Positions 34,914-46,992 are shown, numbered from the stretch's first letter. The stretch is DNA of 64,000 bases from Chloranthus sessilifolius (GCA_021018995.1 CM037588.1:82371765-82435764), one strand, 5' to 3'. Notes: generated by a model not told the origin, from the letters alone. Translations and numbers: made by a program.

Positions 34914-35078
34914 GGCACAACTATTAGTTACGCCTATGTTTTTCTCCCCCAGGTTGAGCCTGGCGCAACTATTAGTTGCGCCAGCACATTTTGGTCCCCA
35001 TTTATTCCTGGTGCAACTAATAGTTACGCCAGTACATATTTTTTGGGATTTCAACCTGGCACAACTAATTGTTGCGCC
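34914..35078 (-). repeat. Palindrome array upstream of Tat-A aORF2 (four sites)
   Basis: Sites at 34914-34934, 34962-34982, 35010-35030 and 35058-35078: exactly 48 bp apart three times over. The second is a perfect palindrome: arm GGCGCAACTA, centre T, and the complementary arm. CCT and AGG often extend the arms to 13. It lies just upstream of the aORF2 TATA. Confidence 0.95.
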
Positions 35079-35444
35079 ACAATACAGTTCTCCCTCTTCA
35101 GCCATCCCGGGACCCAGTTGTGGGGACTTACACCCCTTTTATTTTTTCACACACCTCCTTTCACTAACAGTTTGGTAATTATTTTGTTTATTCATATGTA
35201 GGACTGATCCTACATCAAAGCATACGCCCAAGGAGTCGCTTTCCCAGAACACTTCGGGCAAATGCATCCTGCAGAGAAACAAGTTTGATGCAAAGAGATC
35301 ATGGCATAAACTCAAAGCAGAAATTCTAAAAATATTTTCCAAAAATAATGATCCAAAGTATCACATCAACCATCCCCAAAATGATTAAACAAATCCAAAT
35401 CGAATTCCAAAGAATACTAAGTTTTCAAAATAAAAACTAAAAGC

Positions 35445-37825
35445 CTATTCCTTGCTCGCACCCTTTCATTTCTTGCAACGGCGAGAGGAGCTTTGAAAGG
35501 TCCGAATGTCCCCCACCCTGGACCACGCCTGAGAGATCCTACTGAGTAAAGAACGTGACTCCTTAACACGAGCACACTGCAAGGCACAGTCAAAGTCAAG
35601 AGTAAGGATAAGTTAAGGGACAAATGATGACGATGATACTCAGCATATTCCATGGCCGAGTTGAAGTCCTATGTTCAGAATGATATAACATCAATTATTA
35701 GGGCAATCTTAAAGCATGTGTAATAGGAGGATGAAACAAACAGAGATTGGGCCGTCAGCAGACTTACCCCTGGAACCACCTCAGGAGGAGGGACACGATC
35801 CGCCTCAGCAGAAAGTCGCGCTTGTCAATCCATGTCCACGCAAAGGCCCGAAAGGAAGCTGTCATCTAGGCACCGAAAGGTCCCATAAACCACGGGCGGA
35901 TCGCCACCAAGGATACCCGCATGAGAGGTACCTGACAGACCAACACCCGAAGAGCCCTCTCCTGAGGGACCCACACCAGAATGGCTAGCACCGGAGGGAT
36001 CTTCCCCTGACATATCTGCTGCACTCGTCCTGCCTTCACCATCCAAATCATCCCCTGGAGCAAACTATGAACAAAATAAAGATCCGCCTAGAAGGAATAA
36101 AGGATCGAACTAAAGCATAAAGGGAACTAATCCAAGCTAAGAAGAATTACCTGACCAAGTGGGCCATCGAAAGCAAGAAAATTGGAGCTAGGTACAAAGC
36201 GCAGCAAGATAAACCGGTACGGCAGGCACTCGTGCTAAAGATGATAGTCCTCGGGCACATGGAGATCATGGATGGGAAGCCCATTCTTGAAGAAGGCTGC
36301 AGTAAGCTCCTCGATACTGCCAACGGGATACCAAACATCCGCTGGAGGGTCTATAGGTATGGCATAATAACCCCAGAATTGGTGCACCACTCGCTCTCCT
36401 AGATAATAGAATTTGGCCCATGCTCCATAGATGAAAATGACGCAGCGATTGTTAAGTAGGCTGGAAGCGCCTACAACTGCTCGGTCCTAGAAGGGGGATG
36501 CAAGGTACGGGTCAGGGAGGATCTGCCCAAGTAAAAAAAAAGAATCCAAGCAGTTAGCACCTCAATAAAAGGTAATTCCTGAGCTAAGAACAAACAAAGT
36601 TGAAAGAGAGTTTTACCTGCTTAGGAACCATCAAGTCGAGTTGGGACCTCAGACCTGTCTCCAAGTGCTTTAAACCTACATCGAGGCACCAGGCCTGATT
36701 TCAATTGCTGACGAGGGGATAGATGAGCACCTCCAAGAAAAGAAGTGGGCGCCCAGGGTGAAAGTGATGATATCCCCATAGCTGAAAAGGGGGCATTACA
36801 CAAGAGCAGGTCAATAGCGTATATGGATCATTCAAAAAGAAAAAAATGGCAAAGGTAAAAGAATGAGGAATTACTTTCAGGGTGGCCCAAAATCCAACAG
36901 CAGACTTTGAATCCCCGGTGGTGACCTGAGACAAATTGTACATCAGCCATGCATACCTTGCCCCTCCCCAGTCATACTTATGGGCGTCACCCCAGTTGTC
37001 CATCACACTCAGCAGGGCTAGGCTGACTCGGCCACCGCTCGCATTGGTGAAAAGGGTCTTACCAAGCAGGACCAAGAGAGTAATGCGGGTTAGGAAAATC
37101 ACCCGCTCTGGCATGATGTAGAGCACCCTGTCTGGCAGACCCATATCCACTAATTAACCAGGTGTATAAAGTGAGGTCAGCCAAGACATCTTGACCTCGG
37201 TGCTATGTGTCTGCCTATGAGGAGGATATGCCCCAATCAATCGAATGATGTCCTCTTGACTCGGCACCGCGAGATCGGATATCGGTATCCCCCCTATCCT
37301 GATGACGGTAATCATGGCCAAGTCGATGGGCATCAAAGTCATCTCTGCATACGGCATGTGAAAGGTCATCGTCTTAGGGCGAAACTGTTCAATCAGGGCT
37401 TTCAGATAGGCAGCGTCGGCCCTCATGGCGGGGCAAGATAGAAATTCTCCAAAGCCCACCTGTGCCAGAAGGACCTTTACTACGGGAGGGATGTAGAGGT
37501 AGAAATCTTGGAAGTCGAGCCACCCGTCATAGAATACAATGTTGGGCAGGTCCTGAACCGAAGAAAATACTCATCAGATCACAGGGGCAAAGTAAAAACT
37601 GCATAATGGAAATGAATTGAACCTCTCTTTTACCTTGCCCGCTATCCCGAAATTTGAAATGTGGGTATACTGTTGATGAAGGAGGCCGACTCGGGCAGCC
37701 TCACCTTGCATCTACGGGCCCACTCTTCGATCTACCCAGATGAACTGCTCCCCCTCGGGCCGTATATATTCTCAGGCCCCTCTTCGTGGCCCTCCTCGAG
37801 AATATGCTCACCCTCACCCGACATT
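35445..37825 (-). pseudogene. Tat-A antisense gene aORF1: plant mobile domain (PMD) protein, seven exons
   Basis: Exons on the minus strand: 37825-37634, 37552-36875, 36781-36617, 36522-36151, 36064-35768, about 35668-35609, 35576-35445. Exons 2-5 are 678, 165, 372 and 297 bp, all multiples of three with GT-AG ends. Exon 2 carries the PMD core: ALIEQFRPKTMTFHMPYAEM, then LLGKTLFTNASGG and NWGDAHKYDWGG. Exon 5 is a Ser/Gly/Pro-rich linker then GTFRCLDDSFLSGLC. Exon 7 ends basic (SLLSRISQAWSRVGD). Lesions: one base lost in exon 1 and stops in exons 4, 5 and 7. PMD proteins occur in plants and in many plant transposons; the role here is unknown. Confidence 0.85.
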
Positions 37826-38900
37826 CTGGGGCAACAAAAAGCAATCACTTCAGAGCAGATCAATGATAAAGAGCCATGATATTCTATGCTGCAAAAGGGA
37901 GGTAAGTATGCTCACCCTTCTCCTTTCTTTTCACATATTTGTGGAAATGAGAGACATGCCTAAACAAAAAAAAGAGATCCCTTTTAGGTTGAAAATGAAA
38001 AAAAAAATCTTTTCTTCAGAAAATGATAAAAAAATAAAATTTTCCCTTCCTATATTTGAAAATAAAGCAAGTTAGAATCAAATAAAATCATTTATGTTTC
38101 TAAAGAAATAATAAAAAAGGGCCCTTCTTTTACACTTAGAAAAACAAAAAAATTCCTCCCTTCATGTCTAGGAAAACAAAAGCAAAAAAAAAGAGAGAAA
38201 GAAATCATCATCACGCTTCTAAACAAAAAAAATCTTTCTCTTCTCCTTAGGTCCCAAGGAAAAAACAAACATCCATTTGTTTGTGTTCCTAAAAACAAAA
38301 AAATTTTCCTTTACCTTATTCACAAAAGTAAAAAAAAAATTATTATTAAAATAATAATCCTTTACTTTGTTTGTCAAAATAAAAAGTAAAAACCAAAAAC
38401 AAAAAAATTCTCTTCACTTTACTTTGCAAATATAAAAGCAAAACAAAAAAAATCCTTTACTTACAAAAAAAAATAAAAAATGAATCAACCCAAAAATCAA
38501 ACAAAAAAAATCCTTTGCTTTATTTTAATAAAAATAAAAACAAAAATTTTCTTTCAAAAAATATAAACCAAAAAATCCCTTTCCATATACACAAATAAAA
38601 ACAACAAAAAATATATATATATTAGGCACCAACAAATCCATGAAATAACAAAATAGGGCATTGTTCATGAAGAATCATCCATACTTCATCAATAAACATA
38701 CACACCATATAAATAAATCATTACTCATTAAAGAATACAAGATCATGATCAAATCTATAAGAGAAAGTAAGAAAAATCAAAGAAAATGGGTTTTAATGGT
38801 TACCTTTAAAGAGAAAAGGGGTCATTAATCTAGCGTGAGCCGACGATCGATCTACAGAAGCAAAGCAATGGAAATGGGGCACGCGTAGAGGCAATGTAAA
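37826..38900 (-). other. aORF1 5'UTR exon and intron (Tat-A)
   Basis: A donor TTTAAAG/GTAACCATTA at 38804/38803 and an acceptor GCCCCAG/A at 37826/37825, one base before the ATG, define a 978-bp 5'UTR intron. Tat-B2 has the same donor (GAAG/GTAACCATTACC, 59635/59636) and an acceptor one base before its ATG. The intron is T-rich on the sense strand (A-rich as written, 37960-38620). The open frames inside it are not genes. Confidence 0.75.
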
Positions 38901-39014
38901 GGAACCCTAGGAAGGCGGTGATTTTCGATTTCAAAGAGGAAGGAGGGGGAGAAAATTTTGAAATAAAATCCCCAGCCTGAACTCGGACTGTTTAAATTCC
39001 CCCTAGCCAAGCCT

Positions 39015-39130
39015 GGAGCAACTAATAGTTGTGCCAGGCAAAATGTTTCCACCTTTTGCTTGGCGCAACTATTAGTTGCGCGAGGCTATTTTGAGGCCCC
39101 TAGTGGCCTAGCACAACTAATAGTTGCGCC
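39015..39130 (-). repeat. Palindrome array upstream of Tat-A aORF1 (three sites)
   Basis: Sites at 39015-39035, 39062-39082 and 39110-39130, spaced 47 and 48 bp. Arms are of the GGCGCAACTA type; the flank CCT or AGG is kept in two of them. It lies about 150 bp upstream of the aORF1 first-exon donor. Confidence 0.93.
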
Positions 39131-40032
39131 AGGCACCTAGGCCGGGTCTTAGGCCTGGTACGAGCCAGATGGGAAGACCGGTCCCCCCACTCTTTTTATT
39201 TATTCTGTCGCTCCCGGTAGATGCACGCGCTCCCAAGACAGCATTTTGATCATCCTTCTACTTACCAAGAGAGCCGTGCTAAAATAAAAGCAGATCGAGA
39301 TCAATGAGCAGCCCGATCCTACACAGGAAAATATAAAGAAAAATCCAAAAAAATCCCCACAGAGAAGCTAGAAGTATTCACAAGAAAAATCCACAGAAAA
39401 TAATAGCTTCAAAATTCTAAAAAGCTGGATGCTCTAGGCCATGTTAATCTAAGGCATGCTTTCGAAAATGGCATGCGCTCCCAAAAAGTGTTGTGACATC
39501 TATTCACTTCGCTCGGGCAGTTATGCTAAATAAACTTCAGGTCGATGGGTTCGTCCAAAGACCTCGAACCCTACTTTAAGCAGGGGCACCCGCGAACAGT
39601 CAGATGGGACCATCAAATGTCTCGTAGGATTGAACACAAACTGTGGAGCCTTGCGTATGCTTACTTCGCGCCTATCTTTGAATGTGAGTCGACCCCCCCC
39701 CCCTTTTTTTTACTCACGAAGCTGTTGCATTCAGAATGAATTTTAAACATCAGATACCTTCAAAATCTTCATGAGAAGTAAACATCTTTCCCAGCTATAG
39801 GGAGTTCGCAACTCATTCCACCTCAGTTATGCCCAGTAATGTTGCTAAGCGCATGGGAACTGATTACCTCGAGAAACGAATGTTTGGCTTGGCATCCCAG
39901 GGCTTTTGTTTTCTCACCGTGTTAATCATTTGATATTTAAAGTTCGTTCTGAATGCAGCAGACCTGTAAGTAATACCTTGGGCCTCTTCAGATGTCTCTT
40001 TTTCTTTGGCATTCGATCATTAGTGATCGGAT
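39131..40032 (+). other. Tat-A 3' untranslated region
   Basis: No gene. Two related blocks, at 39232-39330 and 39470-39560, share GCGCTCCCAA followed by TCGGGC-type or GAGAGCC phrases and CAGRTCGA. The same pair, reversed, is found in Tat-B1 (53140-53215 and 54460-54535) and B2 (57895-57960, 59010-59075). An old tandem duplication is thus kept in both families. Confidence 0.65.
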
Positions 40033-40048
40033 ACAAAAGAGGGGCATC
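40033..40048 (+). other. Tat-A polypurine tract
   Basis: ACAAAAGAGGGGCATC directly before the LTR start. Tat-B1 and B2 carry the reverse complement form GATGCCCCTCTTTGG at 52652 and 57392. It would prime plus-strand DNA synthesis. Confidence 0.88.
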
Positions 40049-41691
40049 TGTAGACACCCAATTTTGGCCCAAGGCCCGATTGAAACACCATTCGAGAGAG
40101 GTGCAATTTTGAGCTTTTGATGACATGTATGGAACCTTTAGGTACCCCCTAGAACCCTTAGGAACCTTTCTAAACTCTTAGAAATCACCCTAGATCCCTT
40201 AGAAACTTGACCTGAACCTTTAGAAATCAATACCAACCCTTAGAACCCGTTCTGAACCTAAACCTAACCTTATCAAGCAAATGATTGAGGCGGGGTGCAC
40301 CAAAACCAGCTATGATCCTCTACTGTGATCGAATCTTATACCATTGAAAAGTAGAGGTCGTCAGCTTTCAAACGGTCTAAGAATCGCCCCAATCGAAGGT
40401 ATACATCAAAAGATACGGCAAACTGAGCCCGAAGGGCTTAAGTGTAAATTCATGTGGGCTCCCTAGGGATTTGGCGAAACTAATAGTTGCGCTAGTTATA
40501 ATTTTGCCTAGCACAACTATTAGTTATGCCAGGCCAATTCTCCCAGATTTTAAGCTTGGCAAAACTATTAGTTACGCCAAGGTTAAAGGTGGGGCCCACC
40601 CTCGCGAACTAACTTCTAGGCATTGTTTAAATCTGTTTTACTATACATTTACCTGGTTTTTTAATAGTTGCACCAAGTATATGAACAGTAACCTCTGAAT
40701 TTTATGTTGAAAATCATGATTAGGGTTTGACTTGTTGACCACCTTGACCTTTGAGGTGTATTTTGCTAGTTCTGTTACACCCATTCCCTACCTATTTGCA
40801 ACCCTTCAAGTGCCTTAAGGCCTCACCCCATTATCCACCATTGGAGGACCTTCTCATACATCTCAAGGCTCCAAAAACCCTTAAGAATCCTTAGATGTAT
40901 GATTACCTAATTGCTAAACCCATTTAGCTCCTAAGTGATCTCCTAATCCACCCATTTCCTATAAATTGAGACCCCCACCCATTGCTTTAGGGGTTGAGAA
41001 TTTTGGCCAAAGAGAGAAAGAGCTTAAAGTGAGAAGATCTTTCTCCCTTTAGTGCACGCTTCTCATACAAATTTCAGATTTCAAAAAGCTCCCTTAGACC
41101 TTAGCATTTCACTAAAAGCCTTTAGGCTAGGTGTGTGTAATCCCTTAGCCTTCCTTCTCTACCTCTTAGCTTCAAGCCTTAGGAGTTAGAACCCCATCCA
41201 TACCAAAGAAGCCTTAAAAAGCTCATCAAAGCAGGCCAACGTAAGGCTCCTCTACGGTGCTATAAGGGCCCGAGGGCTCCGGCTCTCCCCTTTCTTCTCC
41301 TATCTCTTCTTTAGCTCTTCTCATCCTCCCATTTGTGCCGTTACGCCTCCAAATTTTTGGTAGGAACAGAGGGGCACAAATAGGATTTAAGACCCATTTG
41401 GGTAAGAGGAAGCCATTTTCTTTTCTTTTATATAATTTTTGTTTTGACCTTTAGTAGAGACCGCATTAAGTGGGTTGATTGGGTGCCTAACGCCTTCCCA
41501 ATCGATAATCGAAGCCCCTACCCAAGAACCTTTGTTGTGGACCAGATTCAGAGTAATATTTTTAGCACTTCGGTGCTCATAAAAATGATTTAGGTTTTTC
41601 AAGACACCAAAAGCTCCGGGTGGCGACTCTATACTTTTTGCAAGTGAGCGCATCGCCGCGACGGGATGGTCACCAATCCCATGGTTGCACA
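40049..41691 (+). repeat. Tat-A 3' LTR
   Basis: It starts TGTAGACACCC and ends GGTTGCACA. Palindrome positions: 40473-40493, 40510-40530, 40558-40578 and 40655-40674 (spacing 37, 48, 97). TATAAATT is at 40960. After it the Athila-1 RT resumes. Confidence 0.92.
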
Positions 41692-42375
41692 TAAATCAAC
41701 TTAGTGCTAAGATGGGAGAAGAGCCATTTCATGGTTCAGGAAGACATAGTCTTAGGACATATTGTCTCTAAAAGAGGAATAAAAGTTGACAGAGCTAAAA
41801 TTGATGTAATAGTGAATCTAGCACCACCAACTTTAGTACGGCAGATTGGATCTTTTCTTGGCCATGCTGGCTTCTATCGCCGATTTATTAAAGATTTTTC
41901 AAAAATCTCGAGACCATTATATAACCTATTAGCAAATGATGTACTCCTTAACTTCGATGATGCCTGTCTTGATGCATTTAACAAGCTTAAGGCACTTCTG
42001 TCATCCGTCTCGATTATTCAACCTCCCGACTATTCACTTCCTTTCGAAATAATGTGCAATGCTTCTAATTACACAATAGGTCCCGTCTTAGGACAGCAAA
42101 GAGACAAGGTTCCACATGAAATTTATTATGCAAGTGAAACCTTGATTGAAGCTCAGGTTAACTATACCACCACTGAGAAAGAGCTTCTCGTTGTAGTCTT
42201 TGAGTTGGATAAATTTCGACCGTACCTATTGGGATCTAAGATCGTAATCTTTTCTGATCATTTTGCATTAAAATACTTACTATCTAAAAAGGATGCCAAG
42301 CCAAGACTAATCTAGTGGATCCTTCTTTTATAGGAATTCAACTTCAAGATCAAGGATAAGAAGGGAGTTGAGAAT
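41692..42375 (+). pseudogene. Athila-1 RT 3' part and RNase H
   Basis: From about 41698 the reading NLVLRWEKSHFM continues the RT broken at 11151. It is followed by GHIVSKRGIKVDRAKID, FLGHAGFYRRFIKDFS (RT thumb/connection), then RNase H: FEIMCNASNYTIGPVLGQQ (first catalytic residue Asn where Asp is usual), YTTTEKELLVVVFELDKFRPYL and KIVIFSDHFALKYLL (catalytic Asp). The frame 41704-42315 is open for 203 codons, the longest intact stretch of Athila-1. A stop at 42313 follows. Confidence 0.9.
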
Positions 42376-43702
42376 GTGTTGGCTGATCACCTGTCTAGGA
42401 TAGAAATGCCTAAGACCATCAGTAAAGAATCATTGCACGATACATTTCCGGATGAGCAACTTTTTTCCATCCAAGCAACAGTTCCATGGTATGCAAATAT
42501 CGTGAATTATTTGGCAACAGGTAAAATGCCCCCAACCTGGTCTAACCAAGACCGATCTACTTTCTTTGCTAACATAATATACTATATATTGGAGGATCCA
42601 GACCTATTAAAAATATGCTCAGACTAAATAATTAGGAAATGTGTGCCCGACAGTGATAGCTACAATATACTACAATTTTGTCATACATATGCTTGTGGGG
42701 GCCACTTCAATGGTAAGAAAATGGCTGGCAAGGTACTATAATCTGGATTTTATTGGCCATCACTATTTAAGGATACCCAGAGTTTTGGTCAGGCCTGCGA
42801 TCAGTTTCCAAAGTTAGGAGCCATGTTCTGAAGGAACATGATGCCCCTTCAACTGATCTTGGTTTCCATAACCCTCTGATGTATGGGGCATTGACTTTAG
42901 GGGTCCCCTTCCACCGTCGTTCGCATTCATATACATACTGGTAGCCATTGACTACGTAGCAAAATTTGTAGAAGAAGCAGCCACACGAACAAATGACCAT
43001 AAAGTGGTAGTTTCTTTCATCAGGGAAAATATATTTGCACGGTTTGGAACCCCACGAGCTATTTTAAGTGATGGAGGAAGCCATTTTTGCAACAGGTATT
43101 TCGAGAGCTTGCTAAAAAAATATGGTGTTATGCATAAAATCGCAACCCCCTACCACTAGCAAACTAGTGGACAGGCTGAGGTTTCAAACTGTGAAATAAA
43201 GAAGATACTAGAAAGAACGGTTCAACCTGATAAAAAAGATTGGTCCATAAGATTGAATGATGCTCTATGGACATAAAGAACTACTTATAAAACTCCCATT
43301 GGCATGTCTCCTTTTCAATTGGTGTATAGTAAGACTTGTCACCTACCTGTGGAATTGGAACATAGAGCTCTATGGGCTATCAAAGCATTGAATTTTGTGC
43401 TGGATGCATCTAGTGAGCAACGACAACTCGAACTCAATGAGCTTGAGGAAATTCGAAATGATGCATACCAAAATGCTCGAATCTATAAGGCCAAAACGAA
43501 GGCATTTCATGATAAACACATTTTGAGAAAAAGGTTTGAGTAGGGCCAACACGTTTGGCTATATAATTCAAGGTTGAAACTATTCTGAGGAAAACTACGA
43601 AGTCGTTGGGACGGACCCTATAATGTGGTAGAAACATTCCCTCATGGGGCTGTAACCATTTAAAATCCCAAAGACAATTGTATTTTTATGGTTAATGGAC
43701 AG
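42376..43702 (+). pseudogene. Athila-1 integrase, degenerate
   Basis: Open 42376-42627: HLSRIEMP linker, PDEQLFSIQA, PWYANIVNYLATGKMPPTW, the Athila region before integrase. Then in changing frames: a zinc-binding-like HTYACGGHF (42690), a core remnant with LVAIDYVAKF (42938) and ILSDGGSHFCN (second Asp, 43070), YH[14 protein letters not shown] (catalytic Glu, 43155) and the C-terminal frame 43304-43543 (MSPFQLVYSKTCHLPVELEH). It ends at FMVNGQ (43702), where another element is inserted. Many stops. Confidence 0.85.
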
Positions 43703-44493
43703 TGGGACGGCCCGACTTTTTCCCGTATCGTATATAGGAAAGGTCACATCGTCGGATCACCTAACATGATCCTATCATACAAGTGGATCATGTCATGTAT
43801 AAAGTATTTCATATGCAGAAGCAATTTAATAACTCTAAAATGAAATAATATGACAAGAACTGATATTTTCTCATCCATTAAGTAGTAAACTAACAAAATA
43901 TATAACAAGAACTAACTGATGCAATGTATAGCTTTCCACTGATGATGGCCACCCGTCATCTAAACAATGAAAAGAAAACCTATACATGTGGCATCGAATA
44001 TCTCAAATATATAATACTGTGGTTTATACAAGTGTTTCAAACAAATATCTCTCTCTCAAACCTATTTAGGAAAGAATTCCTCAGCTAATTCTTTCTCCTC
44101 GTCCTCCTCTTCCTCTTCTTCTTCCTCCTCCCCCGACTGATACGTGGGATCACCCTCGTGCTCCGGATCAATATCTACAGCTAAGACATGGAATCATAGG
44201 ATGAGCTATAATCGAAGCTCAGCAGGAAAATTTACAGTGCTAACTTTTATGTTAGATTACCAATTCACTTATTGATGTATAAATTACAAATCTAAGCATA
44301 TTATATCTTATCTTGTATCTATTCTAGCAACATATAACATAAATAAGTCATTATCATGCGAATAATTTATCATGCTGACATGCTAAATAGTCATGCTGAA
44401 TAAATACAAGGAAATCATGGTGCAATAGATACGACGAATCATGCTAAACAAGTTTAGCTTAAACAAGCTATCAGATGTAAAACATACATAGAA

Positions 44494-44674
44494 TCAAGCT
44501 CCCAAGTTAGCAGGATCACTTGTCAAGCTCCCGAGTTAGTGGGATCATTTGGACCGAGACAATCAAGCTCCCGAGTTAGCGGGATCACTTGGACAAAGAC
44601 ATCAAGCTCCCGAGTTAGTGGGATCACTTGTCAAGAATTACACAGTCAAACTCCTGAGTTAGTGGGATTACTTG
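44494..44674 (+). repeat. Five hairpin-like direct repeats
   Basis: CAAGCTCCCGAGTTAG-YGGGATCACTTG (28 bp, split here) recurs at about 44494, 44524, 44563, 44603 and 44646. Each copy can fold: CAAG with CTTG and CCCG with CGGG around AGTTAG. Confidence 0.88.
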
Positions 44675-45699
44675 GCTCAAGACTAAGCAAAAACATGTAC
44701 ATGACATCAAGAATAATAGGACATGAATAATGTTTGGTTTCAAGTATGCAAGAATATCATGAACAGATAGCATATAGCAAAACAGGCTAGTATAATGGAA
44801 ACTCGCATATTCATACATAAACTGAAATTAGCATCATCATTCATAGTCATATATCGAAACTGAGCTAACTATTCATCAAAACTAATACTAGCATGTTCAT
44901 ACATTAATCATACATTGAGTCTGAACATATCATCTTCATTCCTAACTATTCTTTGAACTGAATATAGCATATCCATACAAAATCAGACGTCGAATCTGAA
45001 CTTATCATTATCATACATCACTAATCATTAAATTGAACGGGCATATTCATAGCATAATCACATGTTGAACTGATCTTATTCTCATCACACAGCACAATAC
45101 ATCATACTGAAATAACACGTTCATATCTAACCATTCATCTAAACTGATCTAGCGTAAGCCTTCATAGTTATACATTGAAACTAATTTTATCCTTATCATA
45201 CATATCATGCAAAAGCATATATTGAAATTGACTCTATTCTCATCATCAAAACTGACAGGCATATTTATACGTACTGAAACTAGCATGTTCATCTTTACCC
45301 ATATATTGAATAGCATCTCATAGCAGAACTATCTATCTAAACGTGAACGTGACACAAGCATGTTTAACATGGAATCGGGTTCATACAATAATTTGCTATC
45401 CAGATGCAAAGTAGAAAACAAAATATAACTAGCAAGGTAAACTCCCTACCTTAATTTAAGCTTACACTTTACTTGCTACATGTGCATGCACGCATCCAAG
45501 CTAAATTTATCGGTACGAGCTCGTCATGTGCACCAAGCACCTAAGATTTATGTTCATGGGTTTAGTATTTATAATGGGATATTGGGTCACCGTAGACCCT
45601 AGATATGTACCATATATGGTCACTAATCTTAAGAGTTAATACAATGCACATAAACCCAGACCAAAGACAAAACCATGCAACCGAACAAGCTAGACACAG

Positions 45700-45800
45700 G
45701 CTTGCCTCGGCAAGCAACAGGGTTGCCACGGCAAGCCCTCTAGCTGAGCATCTTGCTGCGGCAACCTTGTGAGGTTCCTGCGGCAAGCCTAATGCCCAAG
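45700..45800. repeat. Cluster of TTGCC-nn-GGCAA palindromes
   Basis: GCTTGCCTCGGCAAGC (45700-45715), GGGTTGCCACGGCAAGCCC (45720-45738), CTTGCTGCGGCAA (45752), CCTGCGGCAAGCC (45777) and AAGCTTGTCGTGG (45798). It is a fourth kind of short palindrome cluster in the window. Confidence 0.85.
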
Positions 45801-46992
45801 CTTGTCGTGGTCCCTCAGCAGCTTCTCTCTGGTTCCTTCTGTGTTCTGAGTCTGTTGGCGTTTTCTACTACATATATTTTTTATTTTATTCTATATGTAG
45901 CACAGAGACCCCTTTATTTTTATAAATTTGATATGAGAGTTTCGGAGTGCATTCGTTGGAAATTTTGACTCCGAAACCCTTTCAAAATTGTATTTCTCTG
46001 TGTTGTCGATTCGATCTTATGAAATTGACATCACAAACCTATAATTTCCCGTAAAACAAATCCAAGGGAAACTAATATGTGATTCGTTTTACTAGGTACC
46101 TTTTGGTGGACTCTTTGTTTATGATGACACCGAATTGGTGTCGATATCGAGTTCATCGAGCTCGTGTAAAAGTCAGGGCTGCAAGGAGCTCTTCAAGGCC
46201 AAGGGTTCGTTTGCCGAATCGTAGGTTTGCTTGTGACTCACGGTTTCAAATCTAAGGGTTTGAAAGGAATTGAATAGAGAATTGGTTTGAGAATCTAGAA
46301 GAAGGATTTTATTTTCTGATTGTCTTTGGCTTTTTGCTCTAATGGTTACACAGAGCTTACTAAGAGGATTTCCTTCACAGTTTGAAGCAGGAAGAAGGAA
46401 GGATAGCAGTCGGCGAATTTTGTAGTGGTTTGCTTCCACTTTGCGTGCATGGGAATCAAGAATGACTCATGCATTCGTGGAGTTATAAGCAGCTTATAAG
46501 GTAATAAGGGTTGTAATTCCATGCAAGGCAAGCACTTGCTTTTGATTGTATACACATATAAGCCAAAATAGTCCTGGCTTTAATGTGAAGATACATATAG
46601 TGCAGGATATACATACAGGCTTGGATTCCTTGCGGGTCTTATATTTGTTTTTAGTGTATCTGGTTACATGTCTATAAGGCTTAAATGGAGTGTAAATCTA
46701 CTACACTGATTAACAGTGTATATAATAGCCAAAATATCAAGTGCATTATGGAATACACTTCTATATGTACATGGCTGGTACAAATTCAAGTGTATTTTTA
46801 ATACACTATATTTAAGTGTATGAAAAACCGGGTTTTACTAACGAAGTTTACTAGGCCACTAAGGGCCTTACATTCGCATTAGTGTTGAACATCAAATTAA
46901 TTAGGTTTTTTGTGTCCCGTGTGAGGCACACGCCTGACTTGACCCGTGTCCATATCGAATATTTTGGTTTTCAAAATATGGCAGCTGTTACA

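Larger units (their letters stand above)
11152..41691 (+). mobile_element. Tat-A: complete Tat/Ogre-lineage element with antisense genes (about 30.5 kb with nested Athila-2)
   Basis: Both LTRs are present (1634 and 1643 bp) with TG and CA-type ends. Order: 5' LTR, primer site, leader with repeats, gag, protease, nested Athila-2, RT, RNase H, second RNase H, integrase, noncoding region, antisense aORF2 and aORF1, polypurine tract, 3' LTR. Without Athila-2 it is about 21.2 kb. Flanking 5-mers are GAAAC (11147-11151) and TAAAT (41692-41696): three of five match, so it is an old insertion. Every sense gene carries stops. Confidence 0.92.
43703..46992. mobile_element. LTR-like insertion (3.3 kb, noncoding) in Athila-1
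   Basis: It begins TGGGACGGCCC and ends CTGTTACA. Flanks are GACAG (43698-43702) and GATAG (46993-46997), a target duplication with one change. Across it the Athila reading continues from NGQ. On the minus strand it starts TGTAACAGC. It shares phrases with the elements at 1961 and 5605. No coding capacity; the Glu-like run at 44090-44140 (CTCCTC repeats) is low complexity. It is likely one long LTR. Confidence 0.75.

Noticed and set aside
44090-44145. CTCCTC-rich stretch that would encode a Glu-rich peptide on the minus strand
   Set aside because: Low-complexity DNA inside the noncoding 43703-46992 insertion, with no surrounding open frame.
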